This document shows positions 9,656 through 18,825 of a stretch of DNA of 38,608 nt, piece by piece. The notes under the pieces are model-generated. The model worked only from the letters and a program-made list of their open reading frames with translations. It searched no databases and was not told where the DNA came from. This stretch comes from an uncultured Candidatus Marinamargulisbacteria bacterium (lineage in GTDB: Bacteria; Margulisbacteria; Riflemargulisbacteria; GWF2-35-9), in contig CAIWAN010000038.1 in the NCBI GenBank assembly GCA_903910705.1, positions 1 to 38,608 of the forward strand, in the 5' to 3' direction. Position 1 is the first letter of the stretch; the number at the start of each line of letters is the position of its first letter. The translations under genes were made by a program, and so were the position numbers.

Positions 9656-10446
9656 TCCCTCTCTTTCCAATCTGAGACTACTTCAGGTCGAATTCCAAAA
9701 ACAAGAACAGGGCAACCACCATGCCTTCCTGCATTTAATCGATACAACAATTTTCCCATCCAAGTTGTACTCGCTCCATATTTTTGTTTACAAAATTTGG
9801 GGGTCCCATTTTTATCCAAATCAGGCGTACCATCTTTCTTTAGCAACACCAAGGAATCAAAAAGAGGATTCAGTTTTTCACTTCTAGTAATTAATACAGC
9901 TACACTAATAACGCCACATTCATGAAACATTCGAAAAGCATATAAGTCACGATCAAAGGTTTGATCTTTGCTATTCCACTCAAGATCTAGAGCCACGCGA
10001 CCTTTTACATAATCAATTTTATGTCCATCTATGTAATTCTCAAGAATAATAGGAATCTTTTCATATAAATTAAATTTTTCAGGCTGGTCAGCATCCTTGA
10101 TTTCATTAACTTGTTCAGTTATTCGAACAACTAAATCACCTTGAATTCTGGTTTCGAACCAATGTTTTGGTCGTAATTGTTTAGAAAACAACTTTGGAAC
10201 AACAGACTCATTTCCACCGGGCATCGCAATATCGTTTTTTGTTATTCTAAACTTTAACAAAGCATCCTCTATCTCTTTTAAATCATCAGGAAAAGATGTT
10301 TTTAGAATAGCTGCGGCATGCCTGTAACTGTAAACGTCATACAATTTGAAAATATCTGGGGATATTTGAGATTTAATCTCTTCATCCAAATCAGAACCAT
10401 GTCCCGGAACAATAGAGATATCTTCATTGCTATCATTAGTCTGCAT
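9652..10446 (-). CDS. BglII/BstYI-like type II restriction endonuclease
   Basis: This is a predicted type II restriction enzyme of the BglII/BstYI family, whose known members cut AGATCT or RGATCY. The central segment RVALDLEWNSKDQTFDRDLYAF, with a preceding KID aspartate, looks like the PD-(D/E)XK core; BglII-type enzymes use ExQ in place of ExK, and here it reads ExN. The C-terminal STTWMGKLLYRLNAGRHGGCPVLVFGI is also characteristic. The exact target cannot be read from sequence. It precedes and overlaps the methyltransferase, so both are probably on one message. Two starts are possible: ATG at 10455, and ATG at 10446. A TATAAT box covers the first, which favours 10446 and a leaderless message. 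Confidence 0.85.
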   Translation of the reverse strand: MQTNDSNEDISIVPGHGSDLDEEIKSQISPDIFKLYDVYSYRHAAAILKTSFPDDLKEIEDALLKFRITKNDIAMPGGNESVVPKLFSKQLRPKHWFETRIQGDLVVRITEQVNEIKDADQPEKFNLYEKIPIILENYIDGHKIDYVKGRVALDLEWNSKDQTFDRDLYAFRMFHECGVISVAVLITRSEKLNPLFDSLVLLKKDGTPDLDKNGTPKFCKQKYGASTTWMGKLLYRLNAGRHGGCPVLVFGIRPEVVSDWKERE

Positions 10447-10453
10447 AGTTATC

Positions 10454-10459
10454 ATTATA
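10454..10459 (-). promoter_or_regulatory. -10 box upstream of the restriction endonuclease
   Basis: A perfect TATAAT on the minus strand ends 7 nt before the ATG at 10446. A weak TTACTA lies 16 nt upstream. No Shine-Dalgarno sequence precedes either start, so transcription may begin at or beside the start codon. Confidence 0.45.
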
Positions 10460-10509
10460 CTGAATTATTGATAATTAGTAAGGAACAAATTTTTAAATAA
10501 TGATGAAAT

Positions 10510-10806
10510 CTACGCTAATCGGAACTGGACGCCAAAGCCGCCTCTTGGGAATGTCCATTGAATGTTGTTGAAACTACAGGCAATACGGCACGCACCACAT
10601 TCTAGGCAGCCTTCATAACCAACGGTGGTATGATCGTCCTTCCATTCATAGACACGAGCAGGGCAAAACGTCATGCAAGGCTTTGCTGTACAACCCCGAC
10701 AAACCTCTTGGTCGATAATCACTAAGTGCGGAATCTCATCAACAATATAGCGATTTAAGAAAAGTTTATCTTCGATATTAACGGTAGGAATATTTTCGAT
10801 GATCAT
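10510..10806 (-). CDS. fixX: FixX-like ferredoxin
   Basis: This small iron-sulfur protein is the ferredoxin partner of FixC and passes electrons from ETF towards quinone. The 98 residues contain CRGCTAKPCMTFCP and CLECGACRIACSF, the irregular cysteine spacing seen in FixX and in the iron-sulfur domain of ETF:quinone oxidoreductase. The ATG at 10806 overlaps the fixC stop by one base (TAATG). An ATG further upstream lies inside fixC and adds unrelated residues. It is the last gene of the fix operon, and the restriction gene starts about 60 nt downstream. Confidence 0.92.
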   Translation of the reverse strand: MIIENIPTVNIEDKLFLNRYIVDEIPHLVIIDQEVCRGCTAKPCMTFCPARVYEWKDDHTTVGYEGCLECGACRIACSFNNIQWTFPRGGFGVQFRLA

Positions 10807-12101
10807 TATTTCATGGCCTTTCCAAGGGTAAATAGATCCCAAAGTACTTTCAAGAAAGATCGTCCTTTAAAGTACGACTTCACGATCAACCATTGTTTAT
10901 CACGTTTTGATTTTCCATCAACGGTTAAAATCTCCTTCATTGCACTGTTTACAGCAGGAAGGTGATGATTAAAATACGCGGGGTTACGTTCCATAATATG
11001 AACGGCATCTTTATATTTTGCTAGATCTTGATAAACAAAACTTTCTTTGAGGGATCGAGGATAAATAGACAATGTCTTTTCATCAAACTCGCCTAAACGA
11101 CGGGCTTGAAGAATAGCCTCGGCCGCTAATCGACCGGAGGTCATCGCCAGATTCGAGCCTTCTCGATGGATACTATTGACGAGTTGGGCGGCATCACCAA
11201 TAACGAGCACTCCATCCCCCGTCAATCGAGGAATGCTATGGTAGCCACCTTCAGGAATAAGGTGGGCATAATACTCTGCCGACTCGCCCCCTTCAATAAA
11301 GGGTTTTACCAGTGGGTTTTGCTTTAACATTTCCAGTAATTCGTAAGGCTTAATATTTGATTTGCTCAACTGGGACAACAGCGTTCCGCAACCAATAGAA
11401 ACATGTTCTTTGTTGGTATAAATGAACGCGGTCCCCATCATGTTCTGGGTAGACTCTCCATAGATCTCTATCGTCGCACCGGTCTCGGGTCCCACATTAA
11501 ATCGTTCTTCAATGACTTTCGCAGGGAGTTTGATCTCTTCCATAACAGCCAGTGCCACTTGGTCTGACGTCCACTCTTTATGAAAGCCTAAGTTTTTGGC
11601 CAATAACGAATTAACACCATCCGCTAAAACAACGACATCCGCATAAACATCACCATCGGGACGATTCGTACGAACCCCTACGACTTTATTCCCTTTAATA
11701 ATACACTCCGTAACGAGGGTTTCATTTAAGATCAACACGCCTGCTTCTGTACATTTCTTAGCAAACCATTGATCAAACTTCGAACGAAAAACGGTAAAAT
11801 TGTTATACGGAGGCGAATCCCAACTCATATCCTTGTAAGCCGATTGGGTCACCGAGTCTTTGCCCATTAACCAAAATCGTTGTTCGATGATCCGTCGCTC
11901 TAAGGGGGCTTCTTTCCAAAAATCGGGGATCATTTCTTCCATCATCTGACGGTAAAGCACGCCGCCCATGACATTCTTTGTCCCTGAATTAAGACCTCTC
12001 TCAAGAACCATCACCTCAACACCTGCCTTGGCAAGCGTATAAGCGGCTGAGAGGCCGGCAACCCCGCCCCCAACGATTATAACTTCTTGTCTTATACTCA
12101 T
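10806..12101 (-). CDS. fixC: FixC-like electron-transfer flavoprotein:quinone oxidoreductase
   Basis: This flavoprotein accepts electrons from FixAB and, with FixX, delivers them to the quinone pool at the membrane. The N-terminal dinucleotide-binding motif VIIVGGGVAGLSAAYTLAKAG with the acidic LERG follows directly after the start. The segment GDGVLVIGDAAQLVN near two-thirds of the length is the second FAD contact. At 431 residues it has the normal FixC length and lacks the C-terminal ferredoxin domain of eukaryotic ETF-QO; fixX supplies it. The ATG at 12101 has a strong AGGAGG and overlaps the fixB stop by one base. Nine residues upstream (from 12128) are probably not translated. Confidence 0.93.
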   Translation of the reverse strand: MSIRQEVIIVGGGVAGLSAAYTLAKAGVEVMVLERGLNSGTKNVMGGVLYRQMMEEMIPDFWKEAPLERRIIEQRFWLMGKDSVTQSAYKDMSWDSPPYNNFTVFRSKFDQWFAKKCTEAGVLILNETLVTECIIKGNKVVGVRTNRPDGDVYADVVVLADGVNSLLAKNLGFHKEWTSDQVALAVMEEIKLPAKVIEERFNVGPETGATIEIYGESTQNMMGTAFIYTNKEHVSIGCGTLLSQLSKSNIKPYELLEMLKQNPLVKPFIEGGESAEYYAHLIPEGGYHSIPRLTGDGVLVIGDAAQLVNSIHREGSNLAMTSGRLAAEAILQARRLGEFDEKTLSIYPRSLKESFVYQDLAKYKDAVHIMERNPAYFNHHLPAVNSAMKEILTVDGKSKRDKQWLIVKSYFKGRSFLKVLWDLFTLGKAMK

Positions 12102-13399
12102 TAAAAAGCCTCCTGAACAATGGAACAAACAGCCCCAGAGTCGTTTGTCTGACGAGACGCTAAGGCTGCTCGAAAGGCATCTATTAGTTTAGGGATAACC
12201 GCATAGGCATCCCCTACCATAGAATAGTTCGCCATCTTCATCATTTCACAATCAGGATTTGTATTGATCGCAACGATCGTTTCGGAATGCATCATCCCTA
12301 CAATATGCTGGATAGCCCCTGAAATACCCACGGCAAAATATATCGTAGGGCCCACCGTTTGTCCGGTCTGTCCGACTTGTCGTTTGGCTTCTATACAGCC
12401 CGACTCGACCGCACCTCGACTCCCACCCACAACCCCACCCACAACATCAGCAAGATCTTGTAATAATTGAAACCCTGCGGCATCCTTGATCCCGCGTCCA
12501 CCCGAAACAATGATCTTTGCTTCGGCTAAATTGATTTGATCAAGTTGATCATGAACCACTCTTAATATTTGTTTGGGAATGGAGGACTCGGGAATATCGA
12601 TGAATTCACGGATCAGCATTCCATTTCTGCCAACCATGGGATCTAGCGCTTTCATCACCTTGGGCCGAACCGAAGCCATTTGGGGTCGATGTCGCTCGCA
12701 AAGGATAGTCGCCATAATATTGCCACCAAAGGCGGGGCGACTGGCTAAAAGGATCTTTTTATCTAAATCAATGTCAAGCTGAGTACAATCCGCGGTTAAA
12801 CCTGTGCCAAGATCAGTTGCGACCGCACCAGCTAAGTCACGCCCCATGGTCGTTGCGCCCATCAGAAGGATCTCGGGGAAATATTTTCGAACTAAATAAC
12901 AAACCGCCTGAAAATAGGCTTCCGTTCGATACTGATTAAATACACCATGATCGATCAAATACACCTTATCTGCACCTTGCTCAAATAGAGGCTGCGCAAG
13001 GAATTCAACTTGATCTCCAAGCAATACAACACCGACCTGAGTATTTAATTTTTTCGCCAATCGGGTTGCTTCGCCGATCAGCTCTAAGGTAACTGGGGCA
13101 ATAACGGTCTGGGTCTGTTCAACAAAAACCCACACTTTATCACCACTTTGCTCCGTCTCAACAACGACAACGGGCTCCGATATTTCCAGTACTTGTTCTG
13201 ACGGTTGCTCCAGTTGAACAGCATTCGGCGGGAGAGACATAGCCGCTACAGGACAAACGGAGACACACTTTCCACAGTCTGTACATTTTGATGGATCAAC
13301 CACCGCATTCCCTTCAGGCCCTAAGGATAAGGCACCCTCGGGACAAGTTTGAACACAAGCTCCGCAACCGATACAAGAACGATTAATCATCACCGTCAT
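12101..13399 (-). CDS. fixB: Electron-transfer flavoprotein alpha subunit with N-terminal 2[4Fe-4S] domain
   Basis: This is the alpha subunit of ETF, which binds FAD with FixA. Residues about 1-55 form a bacterial ferredoxin domain with CIGCGACVQTCP and CTDCGKCVSVCP. A linker rich in Glu and Val follows, then the ETF alpha body. The C-terminal FAD domain carries SGGRGIKDAAGFQLL, GGSRGAVESG and the VGQTGQTVGP loop. ETF alpha subunits with an added N-terminal ferredoxin domain are known in anaerobes, such as CarE of caffeyl-CoA reductase. Plain FixB proteins usually lack it. The start overlaps the fixA stop as ATGA. The extra clusters could relay electrons to or from soluble ferredoxin. Confidence 0.94.
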   Translation of the reverse strand: MTVMINRSCIGCGACVQTCPEGALSLGPEGNAVVDPSKCTDCGKCVSVCPVAAMSLPPNAVQLEQPSEQVLEISEPVVVVETEQSGDKVWVFVEQTQTVIAPVTLELIGEATRLAKKLNTQVGVVLLGDQVEFLAQPLFEQGADKVYLIDHGVFNQYRTEAYFQAVCYLVRKYFPEILLMGATTMGRDLAGAVATDLGTGLTADCTQLDIDLDKKILLASRPAFGGNIMATILCERHRPQMASVRPKVMKALDPMVGRNGMLIREFIDIPESSIPKQILRVVHDQLDQINLAEAKIIVSGGRGIKDAAGFQLLQDLADVVGGVVGGSRGAVESGCIEAKRQVGQTGQTVGPTIYFAVGISGAIQHIVGMMHSETIVAINTNPDCEMMKMANYSMVGDAYAVIPKLIDAFRAALASRQTNDSGAVCSIVQEAF

Positions 13400-14193
13400 G
13401 ATATTTTCTCCAATAGAACATTCACTAATTGATTTGCCATATCATCGATAGACCCTGTCAATCGCTCTCCTCCAGTGCGTTCAGGGGGGGAGAAGATCTT
13501 ACGAACCGTTGTGGGAGAGCCATTTAGCCCCATATTATTTACCTCTGCATGAATATCATTGACACCCCAAACAAGGGGTTGATATTGGGCAGCACGCATC
13601 ATTTCGGGAAGGGATGAATATTGAAGTTCATTGATCTCTTTTTCTACCGTCACAACACAAGGAAGTTTGGCTTGGATGACTTCATAACCTTGATCGACCC
13701 GACGATGGACGATGATCGACCGTTCAACAAAATCAACACTCTCAACCTTCTGAATATAGGTTAATTGACCGATATTCAACCGACGAGCGATCCCTGGCCC
13801 GACCTGTGCGGTATCACCATCGATGGCTTGTTTTCCACAAAGGATCAAATCAATGGGCTCGCGAGCACGAAGCTCTGAAAGACCCTGAGACAGAATATAG
13901 CTTGTAGCCCAAGTATCTGAGCCCGCGAAAGCACGATCAGAAAGAAGAATCCCTGCATCGGCTCCTAACTCAAGGCTTTTTCTAATGATATCTTTTGCCT
14001 GAGGTGGCCCCATCGTCAGAACCGTCACCCTTCCTCCGTAAAGCCGTTTAATATTAACCGCCTCTTGTACCGCATGGGCATCATATGGATTTAGAATAGC
14101 GGGAGCGCTCGATCGGTCTAACGTATTGGTTTTGGGATCAATTTTTACCTGTGCAGCATCTGGAACTTGCTTAATACAAACAACAATATGCAC
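13396..14193 (-). CDS. fixA: Electron-transfer flavoprotein beta subunit
   Basis: This is the ETF beta subunit, which pairs with FixB. The 265 residues start with HIVVCIKQVPDAAQVKIDP and contain NPYDAHAVQEAV and LCGKQAIDGDTAQVGPGIA, the standard ETF beta signatures; the last lines the nucleotide/flavin pocket. In bifurcating ETFs this subunit binds the second FAD, which performs bifurcation. Whether this one bifurcates cannot be decided by eye. The start is GTG, preceded by AAGGGGGG. It is first in fixA-B-C-X and has its own promoter in the 49-nt gap after hypE. Confidence 0.94.
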   Translation of the reverse strand: MHIVVCIKQVPDAAQVKIDPKTNTLDRSSAPAILNPYDAHAVQEAVNIKRLYGGRVTVLTMGPPQAKDIIRKSLELGADAGILLSDRAFAGSDTWATSYILSQGLSELRAREPIDLILCGKQAIDGDTAQVGPGIARRLNIGQLTYIQKVESVDFVERSIIVHRRVDQGYEVIQAKLPCVVTVEKEINELQYSSLPEMMRAAQYQPLVWGVNDIHAEVNNMGLNGSPTTVRKIFSPPERTGGERLTGSIDDMANQLVNVLLEKIS

Positions 14194-14231
14194 GATTCCC
14201 CCCTTGCGTACTACTTACACCAGTCGAGCAT

Positions 14232-14260
14232 ATTATACCTAATTAACAGATGCGAGGCAA
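14232..14260 (-). promoter_or_regulatory. Predicted sigma70-type promoter of the fix operon
   Basis: On the minus strand TTGCCT (14260-14255) is separated by exactly 17 nt from a perfect TATAAT (14237-14232). Transcription would begin near 14225, giving a leader of about 30 nt that contains the AAGGGGGG ribosome site before the GTG of fixA. The -35 box lies inside the 3' end of hypE, so fix genes could be expressed independently of the hyp genes. Confidence 0.7.
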
Positions 14261-15271
14261 TTGCGCACCGGATAACATAGAAAGAAATCGTGATCCACCG
14301 AACGCTGTCCTTAATATGACACGTCGTGGGTTTGTCTTTTGGATTTTACCAATAATAGAGGCCCCCTCACCTTCTGGAAAAGAATGAAGGATTGAAAGAA
14401 TATTTTGAGCTACTTTTTCCGCAGCGATGATAACAATTCGTCCTTCATTAGCCACATAGAGAGGATCGATACCTAAGATCTCGCAAAGCCCTCTAACCGT
14501 TTCACGAACAGGCAACGAATCTTCTATCAATTCGATACCCAAGGAACGATTCTCTACCCATTCACAACATACAGTGGCCACACCACCGCGAGTAGCGTCT
14601 CTCATGAAACGGACATTCCCGGCATGCTCATTTAGGACAGCCGAAATCATTGTGGACAATGGCGCACAGTCGGAGGACAGCTGGTGCTCAAGATCCAAAT
14701 CATGTCGAGCGGCCATGATCGTCATACCATGGTCACCCATTGGCCCTGACAATATAACAACATCCCCTTCAATAACTTGATCACCCTGAGAAACATGTCC
14801 GCTATCTTCTCGTTCGAGTCCAATGCCTGTTGTATTAATAAAACATCGATCGACTTTTCCTCGATCAACGACTTTGGTGTCACCCGCAATAATCGGGACG
14901 CCGATTCTCTTGGACAGTTCGGCCATTGTATCTACGATCAATTCTAAATCAGCAAGGGGGAATCCTTCTTCGAGAATAAATCCACACGTTAAGGCCTTTG
15001 GAATAGCACCCGATACAGCCAGATCGTTAATGGTACCACAAATCGCTAAAGTTCCGATATTACCCCCAGTAAAGAAAAGCGGATCGACGACAAAGGAATC
15101 GGTCGTAATACGGAGCTTTTGTCCATTAAGATTAAGGGGACTTGCATCTGTGGACATTGCTAAATCAGGGGCAAAACTAAAACGTTGACGAAACAACCCC
15201 TCAACCAATTCATGAGAAAAAGTCCCACCACTCCCATGATCAAGTTTAATAAATGGATAATTATGCGACAT
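14243..15271 (-). CDS. hypE: Hydrogenase maturation protein HypE
   Basis: HypE dehydrates the carbamoyl group placed on its C-terminal cysteine to a thiocyanate, which becomes the CN ligand of the [NiFe] site. The start at 15271 (MSHNYPFIKLDHGSGG) matches the family and overlaps hypD by 11 nt; a longer form from 15352 would read into hypD. The 342 residues end in PRIC, so the essential terminal Cys is present. The ATP-binding AIR-synthase-like motifs include GGNIGTLAICGTINDLAVSGA and the DATRGG segment. It is the last gene of the hyp run. Confidence 0.96.
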   Translation of the reverse strand: MSHNYPFIKLDHGSGGTFSHELVEGLFRQRFSFAPDLAMSTDASPLNLNGQKLRITTDSFVVDPLFFTGGNIGTLAICGTINDLAVSGAIPKALTCGFILEEGFPLADLELIVDTMAELSKRIGVPIIAGDTKVVDRGKVDRCFINTTGIGLEREDSGHVSQGDQVIEGDVVILSGPMGDHGMTIMAARHDLDLEHQLSSDCAPLSTMISAVLNEHAGNVRFMRDATRGGVATVCCEWVENRSLGIELIEDSLPVRETVRGLCEILGIDPLYVANEGRIVIIAAEKVAQNILSILHSFPEGEGASIIGKIQKTNPRRVILRTAFGGSRFLSMLSGAQLPRIC

Positions 15272-16340
15272 ATAAATAATAGGCTGCACAAGCACCTTCG
15301 TTTGAAACCATACAAGCACCAACCGGATTTTCTTTGGTACAAATTTTGCCAAATAACGGACAATCAGGGGGACGTTTAAGCCCTTTCAATATATCTCCAC
15401 ATATACAACCACGGGGAATATTTAAGGGCTCAATGTCCGAGGCAATATTCAAGGCAGCATCATGTTGAATATATGACGAATTGAGCGAAAGTCCACTTTT
15501 GGGAATAACACCTAGGCCTCGCCAATAAGCATCCGTTGGTTGAAAGACCGTGGACATAATGCGTTGAGCCATTATATTTCCTTCTGTGCGAACAAAGCGA
15601 CGATATTGATTTTCCACTCTAGGGTGTTTAGACTCCAATTGATAGACGGACATCAAGATGGACTGCAAAAGATCAATAGGCTCAAAACCGGACACAACAG
15701 CGGACACCCCATACTTTTCGGGGAATTCATCATAGATCCCTGTACCGGTAATTGTGGACACATGTCCAGGGCAGATATAACCGTTTACACCAATATCTTC
15801 ATTAATAATGGCCCTCATTGCTGGGGGCATGACCTTGTGTGCGCTAAGAATAAAGTAATTCAATACGCCTTCATTATCTGCTTGAATGATGGACGCGGCA
15901 ACCGTTGGAGCGGTTGTTTCGAAGCCGACCCCTAAAAACACAACCTTCTTTAGAGGGTTCTCTTTTGCGACTTCAACCGCATCGACAGGAGAAACAAGAA
16001 CGCGGACATCAGCACCTTTGGCACGTTCTTTTTCAAGGGTAGAAGAAGACCCAGGGACACGAACCAGATCACCGAATGTCCCCACAATGATATCAGGTTG
16101 GCGAGAAAGAGCGATAGCGTGATCTATAAATCGTTGATCAGTCACACAAACGGGACATCCAGGTCCCGAAAGAAGCTCGATGGTTTTCGGTAATAACTGG
16201 GGTATCCCAAATCGATGAATGGCCATTGTATGTCCACCACATACTTCCATCAAACGAAGGGGGGTTATTGATGCTTTTTCGAGTTCGACTACAAGAGCCT
16301 TAACGATCGTTTTGTTGCGGAATTCATCAATCCATTTCAT
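15261..16340 (-). CDS. hypD: Hydrogenase maturation protein HypD
   Basis: HypD is the iron-sulfur scaffold on which, with HypC, Fe(CN)2CO is assembled. Conserved motifs appear in order: MEVCGGHTMAIHRFG, LLSGPGCPVCVT, GVGFETTAPTVA, and PGHVSTITG. The C-terminal four-Cys region is also present: CICGDILKG, PPDCPLFGKIC and a further Cys in VGACMVS. The length of 359 residues is normal. The start overlaps hypC by 14 nt and the end overlaps hypE by 11 nt, indicating tight coupling within one message. Confidence 0.97.
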   Translation of the reverse strand: MKWIDEFRNKTIVKALVVELEKASITPLRLMEVCGGHTMAIHRFGIPQLLPKTIELLSGPGCPVCVTDQRFIDHAIALSRQPDIIVGTFGDLVRVPGSSSTLEKERAKGADVRVLVSPVDAVEVAKENPLKKVVFLGVGFETTAPTVAASIIQADNEGVLNYFILSAHKVMPPAMRAIINEDIGVNGYICPGHVSTITGTGIYDEFPEKYGVSAVVSGFEPIDLLQSILMSVYQLESKHPRVENQYRRFVRTEGNIMAQRIMSTVFQPTDAYWRGLGVIPKSGLSLNSSYIQHDAALNIASDIEPLNIPRGCICGDILKGLKRPPDCPLFGKICTKENPVGACMVSNEGACAAYYLYVA

Positions 16341-16551
16341 GGTTCATCATCTCTTGAAAAAGGGAAAGCGTTTCGAGTGCATCCTTTTCGCTTAATCGCT
16401 CGATCGCAAATCCAGAATGAAACAAAACATACTCGCCGACTTTTGTTTCGGGCAGTAGATCAAGACGAACCTTCATTGTTGAGCCGCCAAGTTCGCCTAT
16501 GGCCTGACTCCCCTCGATAGACTCGATCCTAACCGGAATACTTAAACACAT
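16327..16551 (-). CDS. hypC: Hydrogenase maturation chaperone HypC/HybG
   Basis: HypC is a small chaperone that binds the Fe(CN)2CO group with HypD and hands it to the hydrogenase large subunit. The diagnostic N-terminus MCLSIP carries the functional Cys2. The segment VGEYVLFHSGFAIERLSEKDA matches the family core. The 74-residue length is typical. It overlaps hypF at its start by 10 nt and hypD at its end by 14 nt. Confidence 0.95.
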   Translation of the reverse strand: MCLSIPVRIESIEGSQAIGELGGSTMKVRLDLLPETKVGEYVLFHSGFAIERLSEKDALETLSLFQEMMNHEMD

Positions 16552-18821
16552 ATGGACTCCTTATCCTTCATTCGGGCTGCAGCGATAGCTAACTGCCCTA
16601 ATGATACGCCACCATCATTGATGGGGAACCGTTCTGAACATAATACCTCAAACCCCGATGACTTCAAATATTCGATCGATCGGGTTAACAGATATCGATT
16701 CTGGAACACGCCACCACTCAATACAATTTGATTTATACCGCTTCTTTCTCGAGAAACGACAGCCCAATCATGAATAATGGTGATGATTGTATCATGAAAT
16801 CGTCGACTCATAAGCCCCCGAGAAATCCCTGCCTCGATATCGATTAGCATCTCAGCGATTAGGGGGTAAAAAGAAGGAATCGCCCCCTTCCCAAAGGGAT
16901 AAGGAGCTAAAGGGCCATCGATCGAGTCAATGGCCTGCTCCATGATCATGGGAGCTTGCCCTTCATATTCTTGGACCGAACAATAACCGAGTAAAGCAGA
17001 AATGGCATCAAACCAACGCCCAGCACTACAACATTTCACATAGGGCACAGAGGAACGCCGTGCATTGATCACGGCGACCAACTTTTCAGGTGAGACATCA
17101 GAAAAAAGACGAATAACGTCAACGTCAGAAACCCCATGTTCGATCAATACATCTAAGGCAAGTCGCCAAGGCTCGTTCACCGCCCTATCTCCGCCTATAA
17201 GGGTTAGATAGGGTAAATGACCGATGCGATCATAGGTCAAAAGATCACTCTCGAACCATTCCCCACCCCACAGGGTTCCATCGTCGCCATACCCAACACC
17301 ATCTAAAGCGATACCAATCACTTTTTGACGGACATCATACTCGGCCATTACAGCAGCGATATGGGCGTGATGGTGTTGAACGCCAATACATGGCAGACCA
17401 CTCTTAAGCGCCCATCTTGTCGATTCATAGTCAGGATGAAGATCATGAACCATCAAGCGAGGCGAAAATCTAAAAAGCTGACAAAGGCGATCAAACACTT
17501 CTTCAAAAAAGGCCAATGCCGATGGCGATCTCAAATCACCGATATGAGGACTCATTAAGGCCAACTTCTCTCGCCCCAAACAAAACGTGCTTTTAAGTTC
17601 AGCTCCAACAGCCATAATACCCTCCACCACATCATTCATATATTGAGGGTCAGGAACATACCCTCTTGCGCGTCGTATCATATGGAGAGTTCGGTCAATA
17701 ATCATCACCACGGAATCATCACATCGGTTATGAATAGCCCGATCGGAAACAATCACACCATCCAGTCGCTCACCCCATTGTGCTAAGGCCAAAGCATCGT
17801 CAATAATGAGGGGCTCTTGAGCAATATTGGCACTCGTCATGATCAGCGGAGGGATATCCGAATCTTGCATAAGCAGAACTTGAAGCGGCGTATAAGGAAG
17901 CATAGCTCCGATCTGACTTAAGCCTGGATTAACATTCGGAGCCAAAGATCGATAAGGTGGATTTACCAACAAAACGATAGGCGCCTCTGGACTCATCAGA
18001 ACATCCAATTCGCCTGAAGCAAGAGATACATAAGACACAAGTTGATCACGATCTCGAAACATCACCGCAAACGGCTTTTGATCACGATGCTTCTCCATTC
18101 TTAATCGCTCAACAGCCCCTTCATTAAGCGCAGAACAAACCAAGTGAAACCCACCCAATCCTTTTACGGCAAGCACCCCACCCTTCTTTAAAACATCAAC
18201 CGCTACCGAGACACAAGACATCCCCGAGAAATCACCAGCTAATGACTTGAAAATATAATGGGGGCCACATTCATGACACGCATTGGGCTCAGCATGAAAT
18301 CGGCGATCGGAAAGCCGAATATATTCTTTTTGACATTGCGAACACTGAACGAACTTAGACATAGTCGTATGGACACGATCATAGGGTAATTGTTGAATGA
18401 TCGAATAGCGCGGACCACAAAGGGTGCAATTAATAAAAGGATGCCCCGTTCGACGGCTCTCGCCTAAAAGCTCATTTTTACAATCATCACAAAGTCTCAA
18501 GTCAGGCGGAACAAGCGTAATCTGATCCCCACGATCCTGACTAAATCGGATCTGAAACCCAGTTGGTCGATCGGTACTATCAACCTCAACGGGAATAATG
18601 GAGAAGATTCTAGAACTGGAAGGGGCTTCAGAAGACAACCTAGCCAAAAAATGGTCTATTTTCGACTTTTCACCCTCAACTTGACCTACAACCCCATCCA
18701 CTTGATTCCGAACCCATCCAGAGAGCCCCATATCATGACAAAGTTTTGAAATATAGGGACGGAACCCAACTCCTTGAACTCGACCCTGAATGTGAAAAGC
18801 GAAAAGTGTCTTATCCTGCAA
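16542..18821 (-). CDS. hypF: Carbamoyltransferase HypF
   Basis: HypF makes carbamoyl-adenylate from carbamoyl phosphate and transfers it to HypE, the first step of CN ligand synthesis. Domains in order are: an acylphosphatase domain (HIQGRVQGVGFRPY, residues 9-22); two zinc-binding CxxC pairs around CDDC, CTLCGPRY, CSQC and CHECGPHY; a YrdC/Sua5-like domain; and a C-terminal Kae1-like domain with HHHAHIAAVMAEY. The 759-residue length is normal. The probable start is a TTG at 18821, four bases after the DAHP synthase stop, with no good ribosome site. Coupling to the upstream gene would explain this. Confidence 0.96.
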   Translation of the reverse strand: MQDKTLFAFHIQGRVQGVGFRPYISKLCHDMGLSGWVRNQVDGVVGQVEGEKSKIDHFLARLSSEAPSSSRIFSIIPVEVDSTDRPTGFQIRFSQDRGDQITLVPPDLRLCDDCKNELLGESRRTGHPFINCTLCGPRYSIIQQLPYDRVHTTMSKFVQCSQCQKEYIRLSDRRFHAEPNACHECGPHYIFKSLAGDFSGMSCVSVAVDVLKKGGVLAVKGLGGFHLVCSALNEGAVERLRMEKHRDQKPFAVMFRDRDQLVSYVSLASGELDVLMSPEAPIVLLVNPPYRSLAPNVNPGLSQIGAMLPYTPLQVLLMQDSDIPPLIMTSANIAQEPLIIDDALALAQWGERLDGVIVSDRAIHNRCDDSVVMIIDRTLHMIRRARGYVPDPQYMNDVVEGIMAVGAELKSTFCLGREKLALMSPHIGDLRSPSALAFFEEVFDRLCQLFRFSPRLMVHDLHPDYESTRWALKSGLPCIGVQHHHAHIAAVMAEYDVRQKVIGIALDGVGYGDDGTLWGGEWFESDLLTYDRIGHLPYLTLIGGDRAVNEPWRLALDVLIEHGVSDVDVIRLFSDVSPEKLVAVINARRSSVPYVKCCSAGRWFDAISALLGYCSVQEYEGQAPMIMEQAIDSIDGPLAPYPFGKGAIPSFYPLIAEMLIDIEAGISRGLMSRRFHDTIITIIHDWAVVSRERSGINQIVLSGGVFQNRYLLTRSIEYLKSSGFEVLCSERFPINDGGVSLGQLAIAAARMKDKESICV

Positions 18822-18825
18822 AGGA

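Noticed and set aside
15540-15935. Plus-strand open frame of 131 codons opposite hypD.
   Set aside because: Lies wholly within a certain hypD gene on the other strand; composition is that of an antisense frame.
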